Assembly (NCBI GenBank): GCA_028045305.1
Contig: JAOFTV010000014.1
Span: 1 to 45,568, forward strand
Reading direction: 5' to 3'
Length of the DNA: 45,568 bases
Origin: Opitutales bacterium
Lineage (GTDB): Bacteria > Verrucomicrobiota > Verrucomicrobiia > Opitutales > Seribacteraceae
The notes beneath the pieces are model-generated. The model worked only from the letters and a program-made list of their open reading frames with translations, did not search any database and was not told the origin of the DNA. The position numbers and the translations under genes were made by a program. This document shows positions 16,876-26,254 of this stretch, one piece after another (positions within the stretch are counted from its first letter, which is position 1; every line of letters begins with the position of its first letter).

Positions 16876-18093
16876 ATGAAAATGAAATCATTCGCTCAAA
16901 AGCTTTCCGTTTTTCTATTCCTCAACCTACCCATCCTTGGGTCTCCGGAATTAAAAAAGGGAATTCTCAAGCTCGGAGAATTAACAACTGCTCCATCATT
17001 TTATCCATTCTCACAAACAACCAAGAACGAAAACCCCAGAGCAATCCTTATGGAATCCCTACCCTGGGAAGGTAAGGAAACCCGGGCCTATGCCTGGCTT
17101 GGCCTGCCCGAAGTAAATAAAAACGAAAAAGTTCCCGGAGTTGTACTGGTGCATGGCGGGGGTGGAACCGCATTTGAAAACTGGGTTAAAGAATGGAACA
17201 ACCGGGGTTTTGCCGCCATCAGTATTGCAGTAGAGGGCCAAATCGACAAAAAAGTAAAAAACGAGGAAAGTAAAAAGATGGTTTGGGAGAAACATCAATG
17301 GGCAGGCCCTCACCGAACCGGAATATTTGCCGACACCAATAAGCCTTTGCAAGACCAGTGGATGTATCATGCCGTTTCCCAAACGATCCTCGCTAATTCA
17401 TTACTTCGTTCCCTTCCTCAGGTTGATGAATCAAAGGTTGGATTAATGGGAACTTCATGGGGAGGAATTATCAGTTCCATCGTAATGGGTATTGATCAAC
17501 GGTTTGCCTTTGTCATTCCTGTTTATGGTTGTGGATTCCTTAACGAAGCAGGCAATCATTACACACCTGCCCTCGCCAATAATTCTGGTTATCTTAACGC
17601 CTGGGAAGCAGGCCACCGTTTTAACCGCGCAAGGATGCCGGTTCTGTGGTTCTCGTGGCCAGGAGACAAACATTTCCCAATGGAGATACTCAGGAAGTCA
17701 TATCAAGCAACTGCAGGGCCAAGTATGGTCAGCCTCGTCCCTCAAATGGGCCATGGGCACGGCCCGGCATGGAGTCGGCCGGAAAGTTATGCATTTGCCA
17801 AAAGAGTTCTCAACTCCGGAAAAATTTGGTGCCAGCGTCTAGACTCAGCACTAGTGGACGGTCAGGCTTACGCTCGTTTCCAATCCGATGAAGTTCTCGA
17901 AAAGGCGGAACTCATCCACACCACAGATCTTGGATTTACCGGGAAAAGAAACTGGATAAGGACGCCCATCAGATTACAGAAGAAAGCAGATACCTGGCTT
18001 GCAGACTGGCCCCTACCCGACGGGACAACTGCGTGGTTCATTAATGTTGAGTCCGGTGGCTTGGTTGTTTCCTCAGGCTACCACGACGGGTAA
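16876..18093 (+). CDS. Secreted alpha/beta-hydrolase (acetyl-esterase-like)
   Basis: A 405-residue exported serine esterase. The signal peptide covers about residues 1-22. The oxyanion-hole segment is VLVHGGGG (91-97), the nucleophile is Ser194 in GTSWGG, the likely acid is Asp264 in WPGDKHF and the likely base is the His near 293-295 in MGHGHG. A C-terminal 90-residue segment after the catalytic domain is probably a beta accessory domain. Related proteins in this phylum act on acetylated polysaccharide side chains. The gene starts on the base after the sialate-esterase-like stop, so the two enzymes are probably co-produced for deacetylation of one substrate. Confidence 0.83.
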   Translation: MKMKSFAQKLSVFLFLNLPILGSPELKKGILKLGELTTAPSFYPFSQTTKNENPRAILMESLPWEGKETRAYAWLGLPEVNKNEKVPGVVLVHGGGGTAFENWVKEWNNRGFAAISIAVEGQIDKKVKNEESKKMVWEKHQWAGPHRTGIFADTNKPLQDQWMYHAVSQTILANSLLRSLPQVDESKVGLMGTSWGGIISSIVMGIDQRFAFVIPVYGCGFLNEAGNHYTPALANNSGYLNAWEAGHRFNRARMPVLWFSWPGDKHFPMEILRKSYQATAGPSMVSLVPQMGHGHGPAWSRPESYAFAKRVLNSGKIWCQRLDSALVDGQAYARFQSDEVLEKAELIHTTDLGFTGKRNWIRTPIRLQKKADTWLADWPLPDGTTAWFINVESGGLVVSSGYHDG

Positions 18094-18115
18094 GAATTGA
18101 TCGATCGCCTGTTTT

Positions 18116-19501
18116 TCAAGCGGGCATCTCACAGGGCATAAGAGCTCCGTCGCGCATGCCATGGATAATCTTTTTATCGGCCGGACAAAAGGTGGCCAGT
18201 GCTCCCTGCCAATTTACTTTTCCATTCTCTACAAAATAATAGGGAGATAGCCTCAGCCTGCCTTTCATATTTGATAAATTCCCATCATCAAAAACTGGAT
18301 GCTCCATAATGGAAGGCTTTTTAAATTCCTGGATAATAAAAATGGGAGATGGGTAATTATCCAAGGCTTGTTTGACGCTGGTGGTCCAATCCTCGGTTGA
18401 TACATCCTCCCCGACCACAACACTCCTTGCACCCCATGAACTTTCGTGAAAACCACTGGCTTTTAAAACCAAGGACCTTTCTTTTTTGGAAGCTTTCCCC
18501 AGTGCATTCCAGTCACTTATCGACTGGCCGCCAATGGATGGACCATCAAGGTATGCTCCGGGAGGGACAGGGGAAGGATCCATAATCCAGGTGGCCGGAA
18601 CCGTTTTAAGGAGAAGTTTTCTGGCCGATTTACTCAAGTTTTCTGCCCAGTAGCTCTGAAGTCTGGGATGATGAAGTAATCCAAGAGAAAGTTTTTCTTC
18701 GAGAAATGGGCGCATTGCCGGAGTAACAACTAAATTTCCTGCTTCCACAGACTTTGCAAAATCTTTCATTTGAGGAACATCCGGATCAAACAATTCCCAA
18801 AACCGGTAAATCACATCGATTTTCTGGCCATTCAATAAGGCCTCATCCCCGACCAAGGAAACCTCGTCCGGTCGAGCGACTTCAACTTGCAATCCTTGCT
18901 TTCTTAACTCCTCACCCAAGCAATCCATTTCCGGGCGATAAGTCGCTGACTCTTCGCTGACCAGTATGGCAAAGCGAGCGGACCTGCCCAACTTGCCTGC
19001 TTGGGAAACGAGGGCGTCACCAAAAGCTCCAGCCATCTTGGGCGAACGATCCTTCAAATAGATACGGCCAAGATGGTCAGTCAGTCCGATCCCGCCGGGT
19101 ACAGAATCCCATTCCGCCAGCGCAAACCCATCGCGCGAAGGTAATAGATCGGGCCGAAGTACCGGAGGAAGTACCCCCCGGACCATTGTACTGCGGGAAT
19201 GGTGGACCAACCAGTCGGGCTTGCCCGCATCTAAGTATTGAGCAACCCAGGGAACACGAAGTTCCTCATTTCGAAGAATTTTTTCGTCCGCAGCTGATTT
19301 TAAATACAATCTTTCAAGTGCCTGAAAAAAGGAAAGCCCAGCATCGCCAAGCTCCTTAATAAATTCACCCACATTCTTGGGTAATGCCCAGGCTTGGTTC
19401 GACCACTTCCATGATTTTCCCGCAAAAAGGGAGTCTTTTGAAAACTTTTCAATTTCCTCCCAGGTTAGTTTACTTGGAGGAAATGCCGGATCAGTCGTCA
19501 A
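18116..19501 (-). CDS. Circularly permuted ATP-grasp-like protein
   Basis: A 461-residue cytoplasmic protein. Its segment order fits the circularly permuted ATP-grasp family: an acidic EWDSVPGG segment near 145 (numbering from this start), an AILVSEE strand, a [15 protein letters not shown] segment, then [13 protein letters not shown], then the nucleotide-binding LVLKASG...[11 protein letters not shown] and the QEF strand, and finally [12 protein letters not shown] and ...[10 protein letters not shown]. Members ligate a carboxylate to an amine or make peptides; the substrate here is unknown. I chose TTG at 19501, which overlaps the prfB stop by 11 bp; the frame stays open to 19552. It is the third gene after cysH and prfB. 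Confidence 0.6.
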   Translation of the reverse strand: MTTDPAFPPSKLTWEEIEKFSKDSLFAGKSWKWSNQAWALPKNVGEFIKELGDAGLSFFQALERLYLKSAADEKILRNEELRVPWVAQYLDAGKPDWLVHHSRSTMVRGVLPPVLRPDLLPSRDGFALAEWDSVPGGIGLTDHLGRIYLKDRSPKMAGAFGDALVSQAGKLGRSARFAILVSEESATYRPEMDCLGEELRKQGLQVEVARPDEVSLVGDEALLNGQKIDVIYRFWELFDPDVPQMKDFAKSVEAGNLVVTPAMRPFLEEKLSLGLLHHPRLQSYWAENLSKSARKLLLKTVPATWIMDPSPVPPGAYLDGPSIGGQSISDWNALGKASKKERSLVLKASGFHESSWGARSVVVGEDVSTEDWTTSVKQALDNYPSPIFIIQEFKKPSIMEHPVFDDGNLSNMKGRLRLSPYYFVENGKVNWQGALATFCPADKKIIHGMRDGALMPCEMPA

Positions 19502-20630
19502 TTTGAATATCCTTATTTCGTTGCCGCGGACAACCCGCCCGCAACCAACCATTCACAAAACGATCGAGATCGCCATCCATTACCCCTTGAACACCAGAAG
19601 TTTCTACCCCGGTGCGCAAATCCTTGACCATTTGATAGGGTTGAAAGACATAGCTTCGAATTTGATTCCCCCAACCCATTTCGCCCTTATCTCCATAAAA
19701 CTTTTCCATCTCTGCCCGCTTCTCATCTTGTTGCTTCTCATAGATCCTGGATTTTAAAGCCCGCATTGCCGTCTGTTTATTTTTTAACTGCGAGCGTTCG
19801 TTCTGGCATTGCACCACAATATTGGTGGGCAGATGGGTGATCCGCACTGCCGAGTCGGTCTTGTTTACATGCTGCCCACCCTTGCCACTCGAACGGTAGG
19901 TATCGATGCGTAAATCGTCATCCGGGATATCCATATCAACATCATCGTCTTCCATTTCCGCAATCACATCGACCGAGCAAAAAGAAGTGTGGCGACGTTT
20001 ATTCGAGTCGAATGGACTAATGCGTACAAGACGATGCACACCCCGTTCTGCCTTGGAATATCCATAGGCATTCATCCCATCAATACGCAAAGTGCAACGA
20101 CTAATTCCCGCTTCCTCACCAGGTTGAAGATCCTGGATATCAACATCAAAACCACGACGTTCCGCCCAGCGCACATACATACGCATAAGCATATCCGCCC
20201 AGTCGCAAGACTCGGTTCCCCCTGCCCCTGCATGTATACTCAGTAGAGCAGGTCGAACATCCATGGGTTCACTAAGAAAACTTTCAACTTCCAGGTCTTC
20301 AATTTTTGCGACCAAACCATTTAATTCCTTCGAGAATTCATTGGACAATGCAGTATCAGACTCATCCTCGTCACAAAGTTCAGCCATTGCTTCAATGTCA
20401 CCCACCTGATTTTTGAAGCTTTCAATCTTTTCTACAATTTGTTTCAGACGGTTGCATTCCGAACTTACCCGCTTGGCTTCATTTTGATCGTCCCAGAAGG
20501 TCGGACTCGACATCTGCTCCTCCATTTGAACGATGCTTGTTTTTTTCGCATCGCATTCAAGAAAAGACCATAAATGATTGGTTCTCTTGAGCAAAGTTTG
20601 CAGTTCAGCTTTTTCTTCCGGGGTAATCAT
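19491..20630 (-). CDS. prfB: Peptide chain release factor 2, no programmed frameshift
   Basis: Recognises UAA and UGA stop codons and triggers peptidyl-tRNA hydrolysis. The 379-residue protein has the RF2-specific SPF motif at 205-207 and the catalytic GGQ at 251-253. The usual autoregulatory frameshift (CTT TGA C near codon 25) is absent: codons 24-25 read CTT GAA in frame, and the internal Shine-Dalgarno-like sequence is missing. Start ATG at 20630, 10 bp after the cysH stop; a longer frame reaches an ATG at 20672 inside cysH. The family alignment favours the shorter form. Confidence 0.95.
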   Translation of the reverse strand: MITPEEKAELQTLLKRTNHLWSFLECDAKKTSIVQMEEQMSSPTFWDDQNEAKRVSSECNRLKQIVEKIESFKNQVGDIEAMAELCDEDESDTALSNEFSKELNGLVAKIEDLEVESFLSEPMDVRPALLSIHAGAGGTESCDWADMLMRMYVRWAERRGFDVDIQDLQPGEEAGISRCTLRIDGMNAYGYSKAERGVHRLVRISPFDSNKRRHTSFCSVDVIAEMEDDDVDMDIPDDDLRIDTYRSSGKGGQHVNKTDSAVRITHLPTNIVVQCQNERSQLKNKQTAMRALKSRIYEKQQDEKRAEMEKFYGDKGEMGWGNQIRSYVFQPYQMVKDLRTGVETSGVQGVMDGDLDRFVNGWLRAGCPRQRNKDIQIDD

Positions 20631-20640
20631 ATAAAATATT

Positions 20641-21363
20641 TTAAACGGTAAAATCGGTTCCCTCAGGGACATCTATATGGAGTCCACATTCCCGGCCATG
20701 GCCACCATGGCGTGCATCCTCATTTTTCTCGACTTCACTAAGTTTCCGGGTGCTGTGCCAATCACCAACTGAATCATAATCCATACCCTCCAATGGATGA
20801 TAAGGGAGATCATTCTTGGGTAAATATTGATAAGTCTCCCGATCTTCCCAGTCCAAAATAGGATAGAGTTTAAGAACTCCGTTTTGCCGTTCTATAAAGT
20901 TTAAGTTCTTACGGCCTGTGGCCTGAGTTCTGCGCAAGCCTGCCATCCACACTTTGGCTTCTAACTCCTGCAATGCACGGTCCATAGGTTCTTTTTTATT
21001 CATCCAATTATATTTGGACATTCCATCCTTTCCCTGCTCCCATAATTTCCCAAAGGAAGCTTCCTGAAAAGCAGGGGATAGACGGGCGGAATAGACCAAT
21101 GCCATAAAACCTAACTTCTCCTGTAATTTCAGGGCGTATTCATAAGTTCCGGGAAACAAATATCCGGTATCTATAAAAACGATGGGAATTTCCTCACTTA
21201 CTTCCCTAACCAAATGAATCATCACGGCACTTTGCAGACCAAAACTTGTAGAGGTTATCAACCCAGTGCCAAAATTCTCCCATGCCCAACGGATGCGCCC
21301 TGCAGCATCCATTGCTCCAAGGGTTTCATTGGTATTTGCCAAATCTATTTGTTCATTTGTCAT
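20641..21363 (-). CDS. cysH: Phosphoadenosine phosphosulfate reductase
   Basis: Reduces PAPS to sulfite with thioredoxin in assimilatory sulfate reduction. The 240-residue protein follows E. coli CysH closely: [12 protein letters not shown]-loop near 38-47, [21 protein letters not shown], and the C-terminal ECGLH with the catalytic Cys226. The Cys pairs that hold the iron-sulfur cluster of APS reductases are absent, so PAPS is the expected substrate. I chose ATG at 21363; the frame extends to 21420. It is the first gene of the cysH-prfB-ATP-grasp run, divergent from the SIS-domain gene. Confidence 0.92.
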   Translation of the reverse strand: MTNEQIDLANTNETLGAMDAAGRIRWAWENFGTGLITSTSFGLQSAVMIHLVREVSEEIPIVFIDTGYLFPGTYEYALKLQEKLGFMALVYSARLSPAFQEASFGKLWEQGKDGMSKYNWMNKKEPMDRALQELEAKVWMAGLRRTQATGRKNLNFIERQNGVLKLYPILDWEDRETYQYLPKNDLPYHPLEGMDYDSVGDWHSTRKLSEVEKNEDARHGGHGRECGLHIDVPEGTDFTV

Positions 21364-21477
21364 GTAATGCAAAGGTTCACCATGACAAAATTTTGCCAAC
21401 GAGTAAAGAGTGGGCATCAATTATGACTCAGGGAAATAGGATTGGCTCAATCATCCGAGTTCCTTATTTTGAAAATC

Positions 21478-22095
21478 ATGGACGAAATTGAACAACTTTG
21501 CCACCGCTACCCGGCTTTAAAACCTTGTGCGGATTCAATACATGAATCTTCCCAGTTGTTGGTGGACACATTTCGTTCGGGTAACAAACTTTTGCTTTGT
21601 GGTAATGGTGGAAGTGCTGCCGACTGCGAACATATCTCAGGCGAATTGATCAAACGCTTTAACTGCCCCCGTCTACTCACCCCTGAATTGTCAGGTCGAC
21701 TGGGCCCAGAACTTGCCCGAAACCTACACGGCGGATTGCCAGCTCTTTCTCTTCCTTCGATGGTGGGATTTCATACCGCCTTTGCCAATGATGACAACCC
21801 TAGCTATGCTTTTGCCCAGCAAGTGCTCGCCTTTGGAAAAAGCGGAGACCTCCTCTTAGCCATAAGCACCTCTGGAAACTCGCAAAACCTACTCCATGCG
21901 GTAAATACAGCCAAAGCGATGGGAGTAAAAACACTCGCACTCACCGGTAATTGCGGTGGCAAACTTGCCCCCCTTTGTGATCTCGTGATTCTGGCCCCTG
22001 CTCATAAAACCCCAGATATTCAGGAACTTCACCTCCCTATCTATCATGCCCTCTGCACCGTGGTGGAAAATCGTTTATTCCCCGACCCGGCTTAG
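21478..22095 (+). CDS. GmhA-like SIS-domain sugar phosphate isomerase
   Basis: A 205-residue single SIS-domain protein resembling sedoheptulose-7-phosphate isomerase and DiaA. CGNGGSAADCEHISGEL is the phosphosugar-binding block, AISTSGNSQNLLHAV the second, and LHLPIYHALC fits the family's C-terminal helix. A longer internal loop (residues 60-95) is present. In GmhA this reaction starts heptose synthesis for lipopolysaccharide. Start ATG at 21478; the frame extends upstream to a TTG at 21442. Its stop abuts the next gene's ATG. GmhA is the likeliest role, but DiaA-like function cannot be excluded. Confidence 0.8.
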   Translation: MDEIEQLCHRYPALKPCADSIHESSQLLVDTFRSGNKLLLCGNGGSAADCEHISGELIKRFNCPRLLTPELSGRLGPELARNLHGGLPALSLPSMVGFHTAFANDDNPSYAFAQQVLAFGKSGDLLLAISTSGNSQNLLHAVNTAKAMGVKTLALTGNCGGKLAPLCDLVILAPAHKTPDIQELHLPIYHALCTVVENRLFPDPA

Positions 22096-23487
22096 ATGCC
22101 AGAAACCCTCTCGAATCCCTTAGATTCCCTACCCCGCGAACTCTCTTCGCTGGCAGTTGCATTAGCAAAAGAAATCAAAATTGCCGGGGGGCGCTTATTA
22201 TTGGTGGGTGGCTCTGTTCGTGATCTTTATCTAGGATCATCTCCCTCAGAAATTGATTGTGAGGTCCAAGGATTATCGATCGATCAATTAAAATCTACGC
22301 TTTCAAAAAACTATACCTGCCATGAGGTGGGCAAAGCGTTTGGAGTACTCAAATTACGTAGCCTGCCCGCCGAATTATCCCTTCCCCGCACCGAAATAAA
22401 GACTGGATCGGGACACAAAGGATTTTCTGTGGATATCGACCCAGACCTCCCTTTTTCCCGCTCTGTACAGAGGCGGGACTTTACCATCAATGCAATAGGC
22501 TTAGACCCTCTAACCAACGAACTATTCGATCCAACTGGTGGCATTGCAGACATTGAAAAACGTTTACTCCGCCACATTGGTCCGGCTTTCTCTGAAGACC
22601 CCCTGCGCGTCCTCAGAGCCATGCAATTCATTGCCCGCTTCAACTTAAATATTTCCCCCCAGACTCTTAGTCTGTGCAAGAGTATCTCCATGGAGAACCT
22701 CCCACCAGAGCGCCTTTTTGAAGAATGGAAGAAATTACTCATCAAGGGCAATAATCTCTCCGCCGGTCTCAATTTCCTAAGCGATTGCAATTGGCTTAAA
22801 TATTTCCCTGAACTTCTCGCCCTGGTTGGATGCAAGCAGGAACCAGAGTGGCACCCAGAGGGAGATGCCTGGGTACACACCCTTCATTGTATGGATGCTT
22901 TTGCCCGCGAACGCACAGGAAATGAGTGGGAAGACCTTGTGGTTGGATTTGCCGTGCTTTGTCACGATCTCGGGAAACCTATGACCACCGTAATTGGAGA
23001 GGATGGGCGCATACGATCTCCCCTTCACGAACCAAGAGGAGAACAACCTACCCGTGCCTTTTTATCCAGGCTCACCAATCAAGTAGAACTACATGAACAA
23101 GTAGTACCCCTTGTTCGACGCCACTTGACTCCGCGCACTTTTTACAAAGACCAAGCAAGTGATGGTGCCATTCGCCGTCTTGCCAGTAAGGTAAAAAGAA
23201 TCGACCGCTTAGTTAGAGTGGCCGCTGCAGATATTGCTGGTCGTCCACCTCGAAATGATGAGTTCCCTGAAGGGCCCTGGTTGCTCAAGCGTGCAGAGGA
23301 ATTAAAAGTGAAGGACTCTGTACCCAAACCAATCATTCTCGGCCGGCACTTAATTCAAAAGGGGATGAAGCCAGGTGCTGACTTTGGTCCTATTTTAAAA
23401 AAATGCTTAGAGGCTCAATTGGATGGAATATTTGATGACTTAATTTCAGGACTTGATTTTTTGGAAAAACAGCTGCCTATTAATTAA
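22096..23487 (+). CDS. CCA-adding-type tRNA nucleotidyltransferase with HD domain
   Basis: A 463-residue class II nucleotidyltransferase. The N-terminal catalytic head has LLVGGSVRDLYLG and SEIDCEVQG, then RRDFTINAIGLDP and the FSEDPLRVLRAMQFIARF block typical of CCA-adding enzymes and poly(A) polymerases. A C-terminal HD domain (FAVLCHDLGKP, followed by HEPRGE and VRRHLTP) is present, as in E. coli Cca. The second metal ligand appears as Glu rather than Asp. CCA versus poly(A) activity cannot be decided by eye. It is translationally adjacent to genes on both sides. Confidence 0.85.
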   Translation: MPETLSNPLDSLPRELSSLAVALAKEIKIAGGRLLLVGGSVRDLYLGSSPSEIDCEVQGLSIDQLKSTLSKNYTCHEVGKAFGVLKLRSLPAELSLPRTEIKTGSGHKGFSVDIDPDLPFSRSVQRRDFTINAIGLDPLTNELFDPTGGIADIEKRLLRHIGPAFSEDPLRVLRAMQFIARFNLNISPQTLSLCKSISMENLPPERLFEEWKKLLIKGNNLSAGLNFLSDCNWLKYFPELLALVGCKQEPEWHPEGDAWVHTLHCMDAFARERTGNEWEDLVVGFAVLCHDLGKPMTTVIGEDGRIRSPLHEPRGEQPTRAFLSRLTNQVELHEQVVPLVRRHLTPRTFYKDQASDGAIRRLASKVKRIDRLVRVAAADIAGRPPRNDEFPEGPWLLKRAEELKVKDSVPKPIILGRHLIQKGMKPGADFGPILKKCLEAQLDGIFDDLISGLDFLEKQLPIN

Positions 23488-24390
23488 ATGCGTTTGTATG
23501 TAATTTTTTCCCTTTGCATATTCAGACTAACTTTACCATCAATTGCCGAGAAGAATCAAACGACCGAGGAACTACTCGGAAAACTTGATTCCCTAAGATT
23601 TAATTACACCAAGGCGAGCAATTTTCTTAATGAAAATGAAAGGGCGAGGAAGGATGCGTCCAGGAAAGACGCGGACCTCCCTCGTAATGTCAGGCAACAA
23701 AATCAACAAAAAAGGATAAGCGAATCGGGCTGGTTAGAACTTTTTCAAAATAAGAAAAAAACTTACGACCAGTACCTAACATGCTTGGCCCATACTTTTG
23801 TATCTCTTCCTTCCACCAACAGGAGATTTGAAGAAATCAAAAAGGAACTCAATCAACAGCATCCAGATAACTGTAAAAACTCCCTGACTGAATCATGGAC
23901 AACTCAACATCGACTCCTCGCCCAAAAACTTTACCCGCACCTGGTCAACCCAGGCATTGATAAGAAGAAAGCGGCATTCTTTGCCAAATTAACCAAACCA
24001 GGAGGCGGCACAAAATTTGAAGACTTTCTTCACTTCATCAAAATTGGGATCGAACCACTAAACTGGGAGAATCAAAATGTTTATTCTTTGGCGGCCCTCC
24101 GAGCAGGTGAAACCTCGACCGCAAGATCGGAAAACAAGAAATTAATTCGCAAAGCAACCAAGTATTCCCGACTGGACGAACCGGAAGATCAATTTAATTT
24201 AAGAAAAAGAAAACAATTAAGGACATACAAATTACACCGGGCATTGATCGAAGCAATTGATGGCAAAAAGAAGGAAGCCACAGAATATCTTTCTAAAGCC
24301 ATGGATATTGCACCCGCTCATTCACCAAGTAATGAACTCAAAAAAATAATCGATGAAACCAAGTTTATACTTGGTCAATCACAGCAGTAA
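23488..24390 (+). CDS. Secreted hypothetical protein
   Basis: A 300-residue protein I do not recognise. A probable signal peptide covers residues 1-20. The mature part is rich in Lys, Asn, Gln and Glu and mostly helical, with few hydrophobic patches. The last 80 residues look like one or two TPR-like helical pairs (LHRALIEAIDGKKKEATEYL, then AMDIAPAHSPSNEL). It begins directly at the stop of the nucleotidyltransferase gene, so it is transcribed with an information-processing enzyme but acts outside the cytoplasm. Confidence 0.6.
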   Translation: MRLYVIFSLCIFRLTLPSIAEKNQTTEELLGKLDSLRFNYTKASNFLNENERARKDASRKDADLPRNVRQQNQQKRISESGWLELFQNKKKTYDQYLTCLAHTFVSLPSTNRRFEEIKKELNQQHPDNCKNSLTESWTTQHRLLAQKLYPHLVNPGIDKKKAAFFAKLTKPGGGTKFEDFLHFIKIGIEPLNWENQNVYSLAALRAGETSTARSENKKLIRKATKYSRLDEPEDQFNLRKRKQLRTYKLHRALIEAIDGKKKEATEYLSKAMDIAPAHSPSNELKKIIDETKFILGQSQQ

Positions 24391-24410
24391 AAACTAAAGA
24401 AACCCAGCAC

Positions 24411-24432
24411 AGTTCCTACCCTGTAAGGAACT
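24411..24432. terminator. Hairpin between convergent genes
   Basis: A perfect 7 bp stem (24411-24417 with 24426-24432) and an 8-base loop lie between the secreted hypothetical gene and the convergent PLA2-like gene. No T tract follows on either strand, so this is terminator-like only. Confidence 0.35.
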
Positions 24433-24464
24433 AAACCCTCGAGATTTCACACCTTCCCCATAGC

Positions 24465-24902
24465 CTACTTATGAAATGTGGCTCGATACTTGGAAAGCTT
24501 GGCTTCTACCATTACAAGTTCTTCTTGGCTTAATTCCTTGTACCCTCGCCCAATTGGCCATCCGTAGCCCCAGCGATACCAGGTTGGGAAATGTGGGACT
24601 CCACCTATACGAACAGCTTCATACATTAATTGAGCGAGTTGTGGATTGCCCGTCTTTTTCTCCACACAATTTTTAAAGTCAAGATCTGCCTGTTCCCGTT
24701 CTTTCTCAGTGCCCCCACGCCAGTAGGCTAAGTCATGTTTATGGCAACATTCTTTCCACAATTCGGGATTTTTAAAAGTGCCATCCAGGAACAAACTACA
24801 TCCATCACTGGTAAAATCAGTTAACTCAGAAAGTGAATCCTTACAGGAGATGGAAGTTGAAAATAAAAAAACTGCCCCAAAAAATGCAGCAAGTAGCTTC
24901 AC
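24465..24902 (-). CDS. Small phospholipase A2-like lipoprotein
   Basis: A 145-residue exported protein. The N-terminal signal ends in STSISC, a plausible though imperfect lipobox with Cys20. The core has SDGCSLFLDG (33-41) followed by ECCHKHDLAYW, where Cys52, Cys53, His56 and Asp57 match the CCxxHD catalytic signature of secreted phospholipase A2. Known members cleave the sn-2 ester of phospholipids with calcium. GTG start at 24902 overlaps the stop of the upstream channel gene (GTGA), so the two are coupled. The fold call rests on this motif; activity is inferred. Confidence 0.68.
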   Translation of the reverse strand: MKLLAAFFGAVFLFSTSISCKDSLSELTDFTSDGCSLFLDGTFKNPELWKECCHKHDLAYWRGGTEKEREQADLDFKNCVEKKTGNPQLAQLMYEAVRIGGVPHFPTWYRWGYGWPIGRGYKELSQEELVMVEAKLSKYRATFHK

Positions 24903-26188
24903 GAAACCTTTTGTCCTAAATGTGTAAGGCTGGAATCACTGGGCAATTGAAAGGCACGCAAACCAAAAATAGGCAGGGTTGCCAAGAGATGATCAAATAT
25001 ATCTGACTGAATTGCTTCGTATTCGATCCATCGAACATCGTTTACAAATACATAGATCTCGATGGGTACTCCCTTTTCACTGGGAGCTAACTGACGTACG
25101 AGAAAGGTCATGCCTTCTTTATGTATATTGGCATGGGACCGTAAGTACTCCTTACAATAGGCACGAAAGGTTCCTATATTGGTGAGGTTTCTACCGTTCA
25201 ATAGCGGTGAAACGACCCCCAGTTCATCGAGGTTCATCCCCTTGCTACCGATTTCCGACTTCTTGGAATTCAAATATGGTTGGAGGCATTCAATCCTCTC
25301 CAAGTCATCCACTTCCGATCGTTTAAGAAAGCGAACACTGGAAATATCCAGGCTGATACTCCGCTTGATCCGCCGCCCACCCGACTCGCTCATGCCCCGC
25401 CAGTTCTTAAAGGCATCGCTGACCATGGCGTAGGCTGGAATGGTGGTGATGGTCTTATCCCAGTTCTGTACCTTCACGGTAGTCAGCGAAACATCAATCA
25501 CATCGCCATCGGCACCATACTTGGGCATTTCCACCCAGTCTCCCTTGCGGACCATATTGTTGGCCGTTAACTGTATGCCGGCAACCAGCCCAAGAATGAC
25601 ATCTTTAAAGACCAGCAGAAGGACAGCGGTCAGGGCACCCAAGCCGGAGAGGAAGTACAGCGGGGTCTTGCCCAGCAAAATGGAGAGAATAAAGATCAGC
25701 CCCGTCGCATTGACCACCAACTTGACCGCCTGACAGATTCCCTTGAGTGGCAACTTCGCGGAAAGCGAGGACTTTTCATAACTGTCATGCAGGGCATTAA
25801 TCAGGGCATCAATGCTCCACAGGGCAATGACCACAAGGTAGAGATTGACCGAGATATCGATGATGCCAAGCAGCACCTCAAATGGCTCAAGCAGAATCGG
25901 AGACAATGCACTGATGATGAAAGCGGGAGCAAGATGGGAAAGACGGTGAAAGAATTTCTCCTTGAGGAAATGCTCTCCAATGCGGGTCTTGGATTTTTTG
26001 GCCAGGGAACGAACCACTCCAAGTACAAACCCCTTGACCATGAAATTTGCCAACCAGGCGATCAAAAGAACAAGGAGCAAGGAGATGACTGCGGTAATCA
26101 GCTCAACCGTAGTCTTCTCTGCATCCAATCCTAAAATACGGTAAACCTCCCTAAAAATACTAAGATGAAGCTGGGCGACATAATCCAT
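24899..26188 (-). CDS. MscS-family mechanosensitive channel, YbdG type
   Basis: A 429-residue inner-membrane channel. About five hydrophobic segments occupy residues 30-210. The pore helix region is LSGLGALTAVLLLVFKDVILGLVAGI, followed by the beta domain with KGDWVEMPKYGADGDVIDVSLTTVKVQNWDKTITTIP and FKNWRGMSESGGRRIKRS. These segments are typical of the YbdG/miniconductance subgroup, whose members protect against mild osmotic downshift. The conserved cytosolic C-terminal domain is complete. I chose ATG at 26188 over TTG at 26200. It is coupled to the PLA2-like gene. Confidence 0.88.
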   Translation of the reverse strand: MDYVAQLHLSIFREVYRILGLDAEKTTVELITAVISLLLVLLIAWLANFMVKGFVLGVVRSLAKKSKTRIGEHFLKEKFFHRLSHLAPAFIISALSPILLEPFEVLLGIIDISVNLYLVVIALWSIDALINALHDSYEKSSLSAKLPLKGICQAVKLVVNATGLIFILSILLGKTPLYFLSGLGALTAVLLLVFKDVILGLVAGIQLTANNMVRKGDWVEMPKYGADGDVIDVSLTTVKVQNWDKTITTIPAYAMVSDAFKNWRGMSESGGRRIKRSISLDISSVRFLKRSEVDDLERIECLQPYLNSKKSEIGSKGMNLDELGVVSPLLNGRNLTNIGTFRAYCKEYLRSHANIHKEGMTFLVRQLAPSEKGVPIEIYVFVNDVRWIEYEAIQSDIFDHLLATLPIFGLRAFQLPSDSSLTHLGQKVS

Positions 26189-26254
26189 GCTTGTACTCAA
26201 TCCAAATTCCCGTCTTGGCTCAATGCAAAAGCAACCTCGGGACCAAGACTAAAA

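Noticed and set aside
20641..21363. APS reductase rather than PAPS reductase
   Set aside because: The Cys pairs that ligate the 4Fe-4S cluster of APS reductases are missing, and the sequence follows E. coli CysH.
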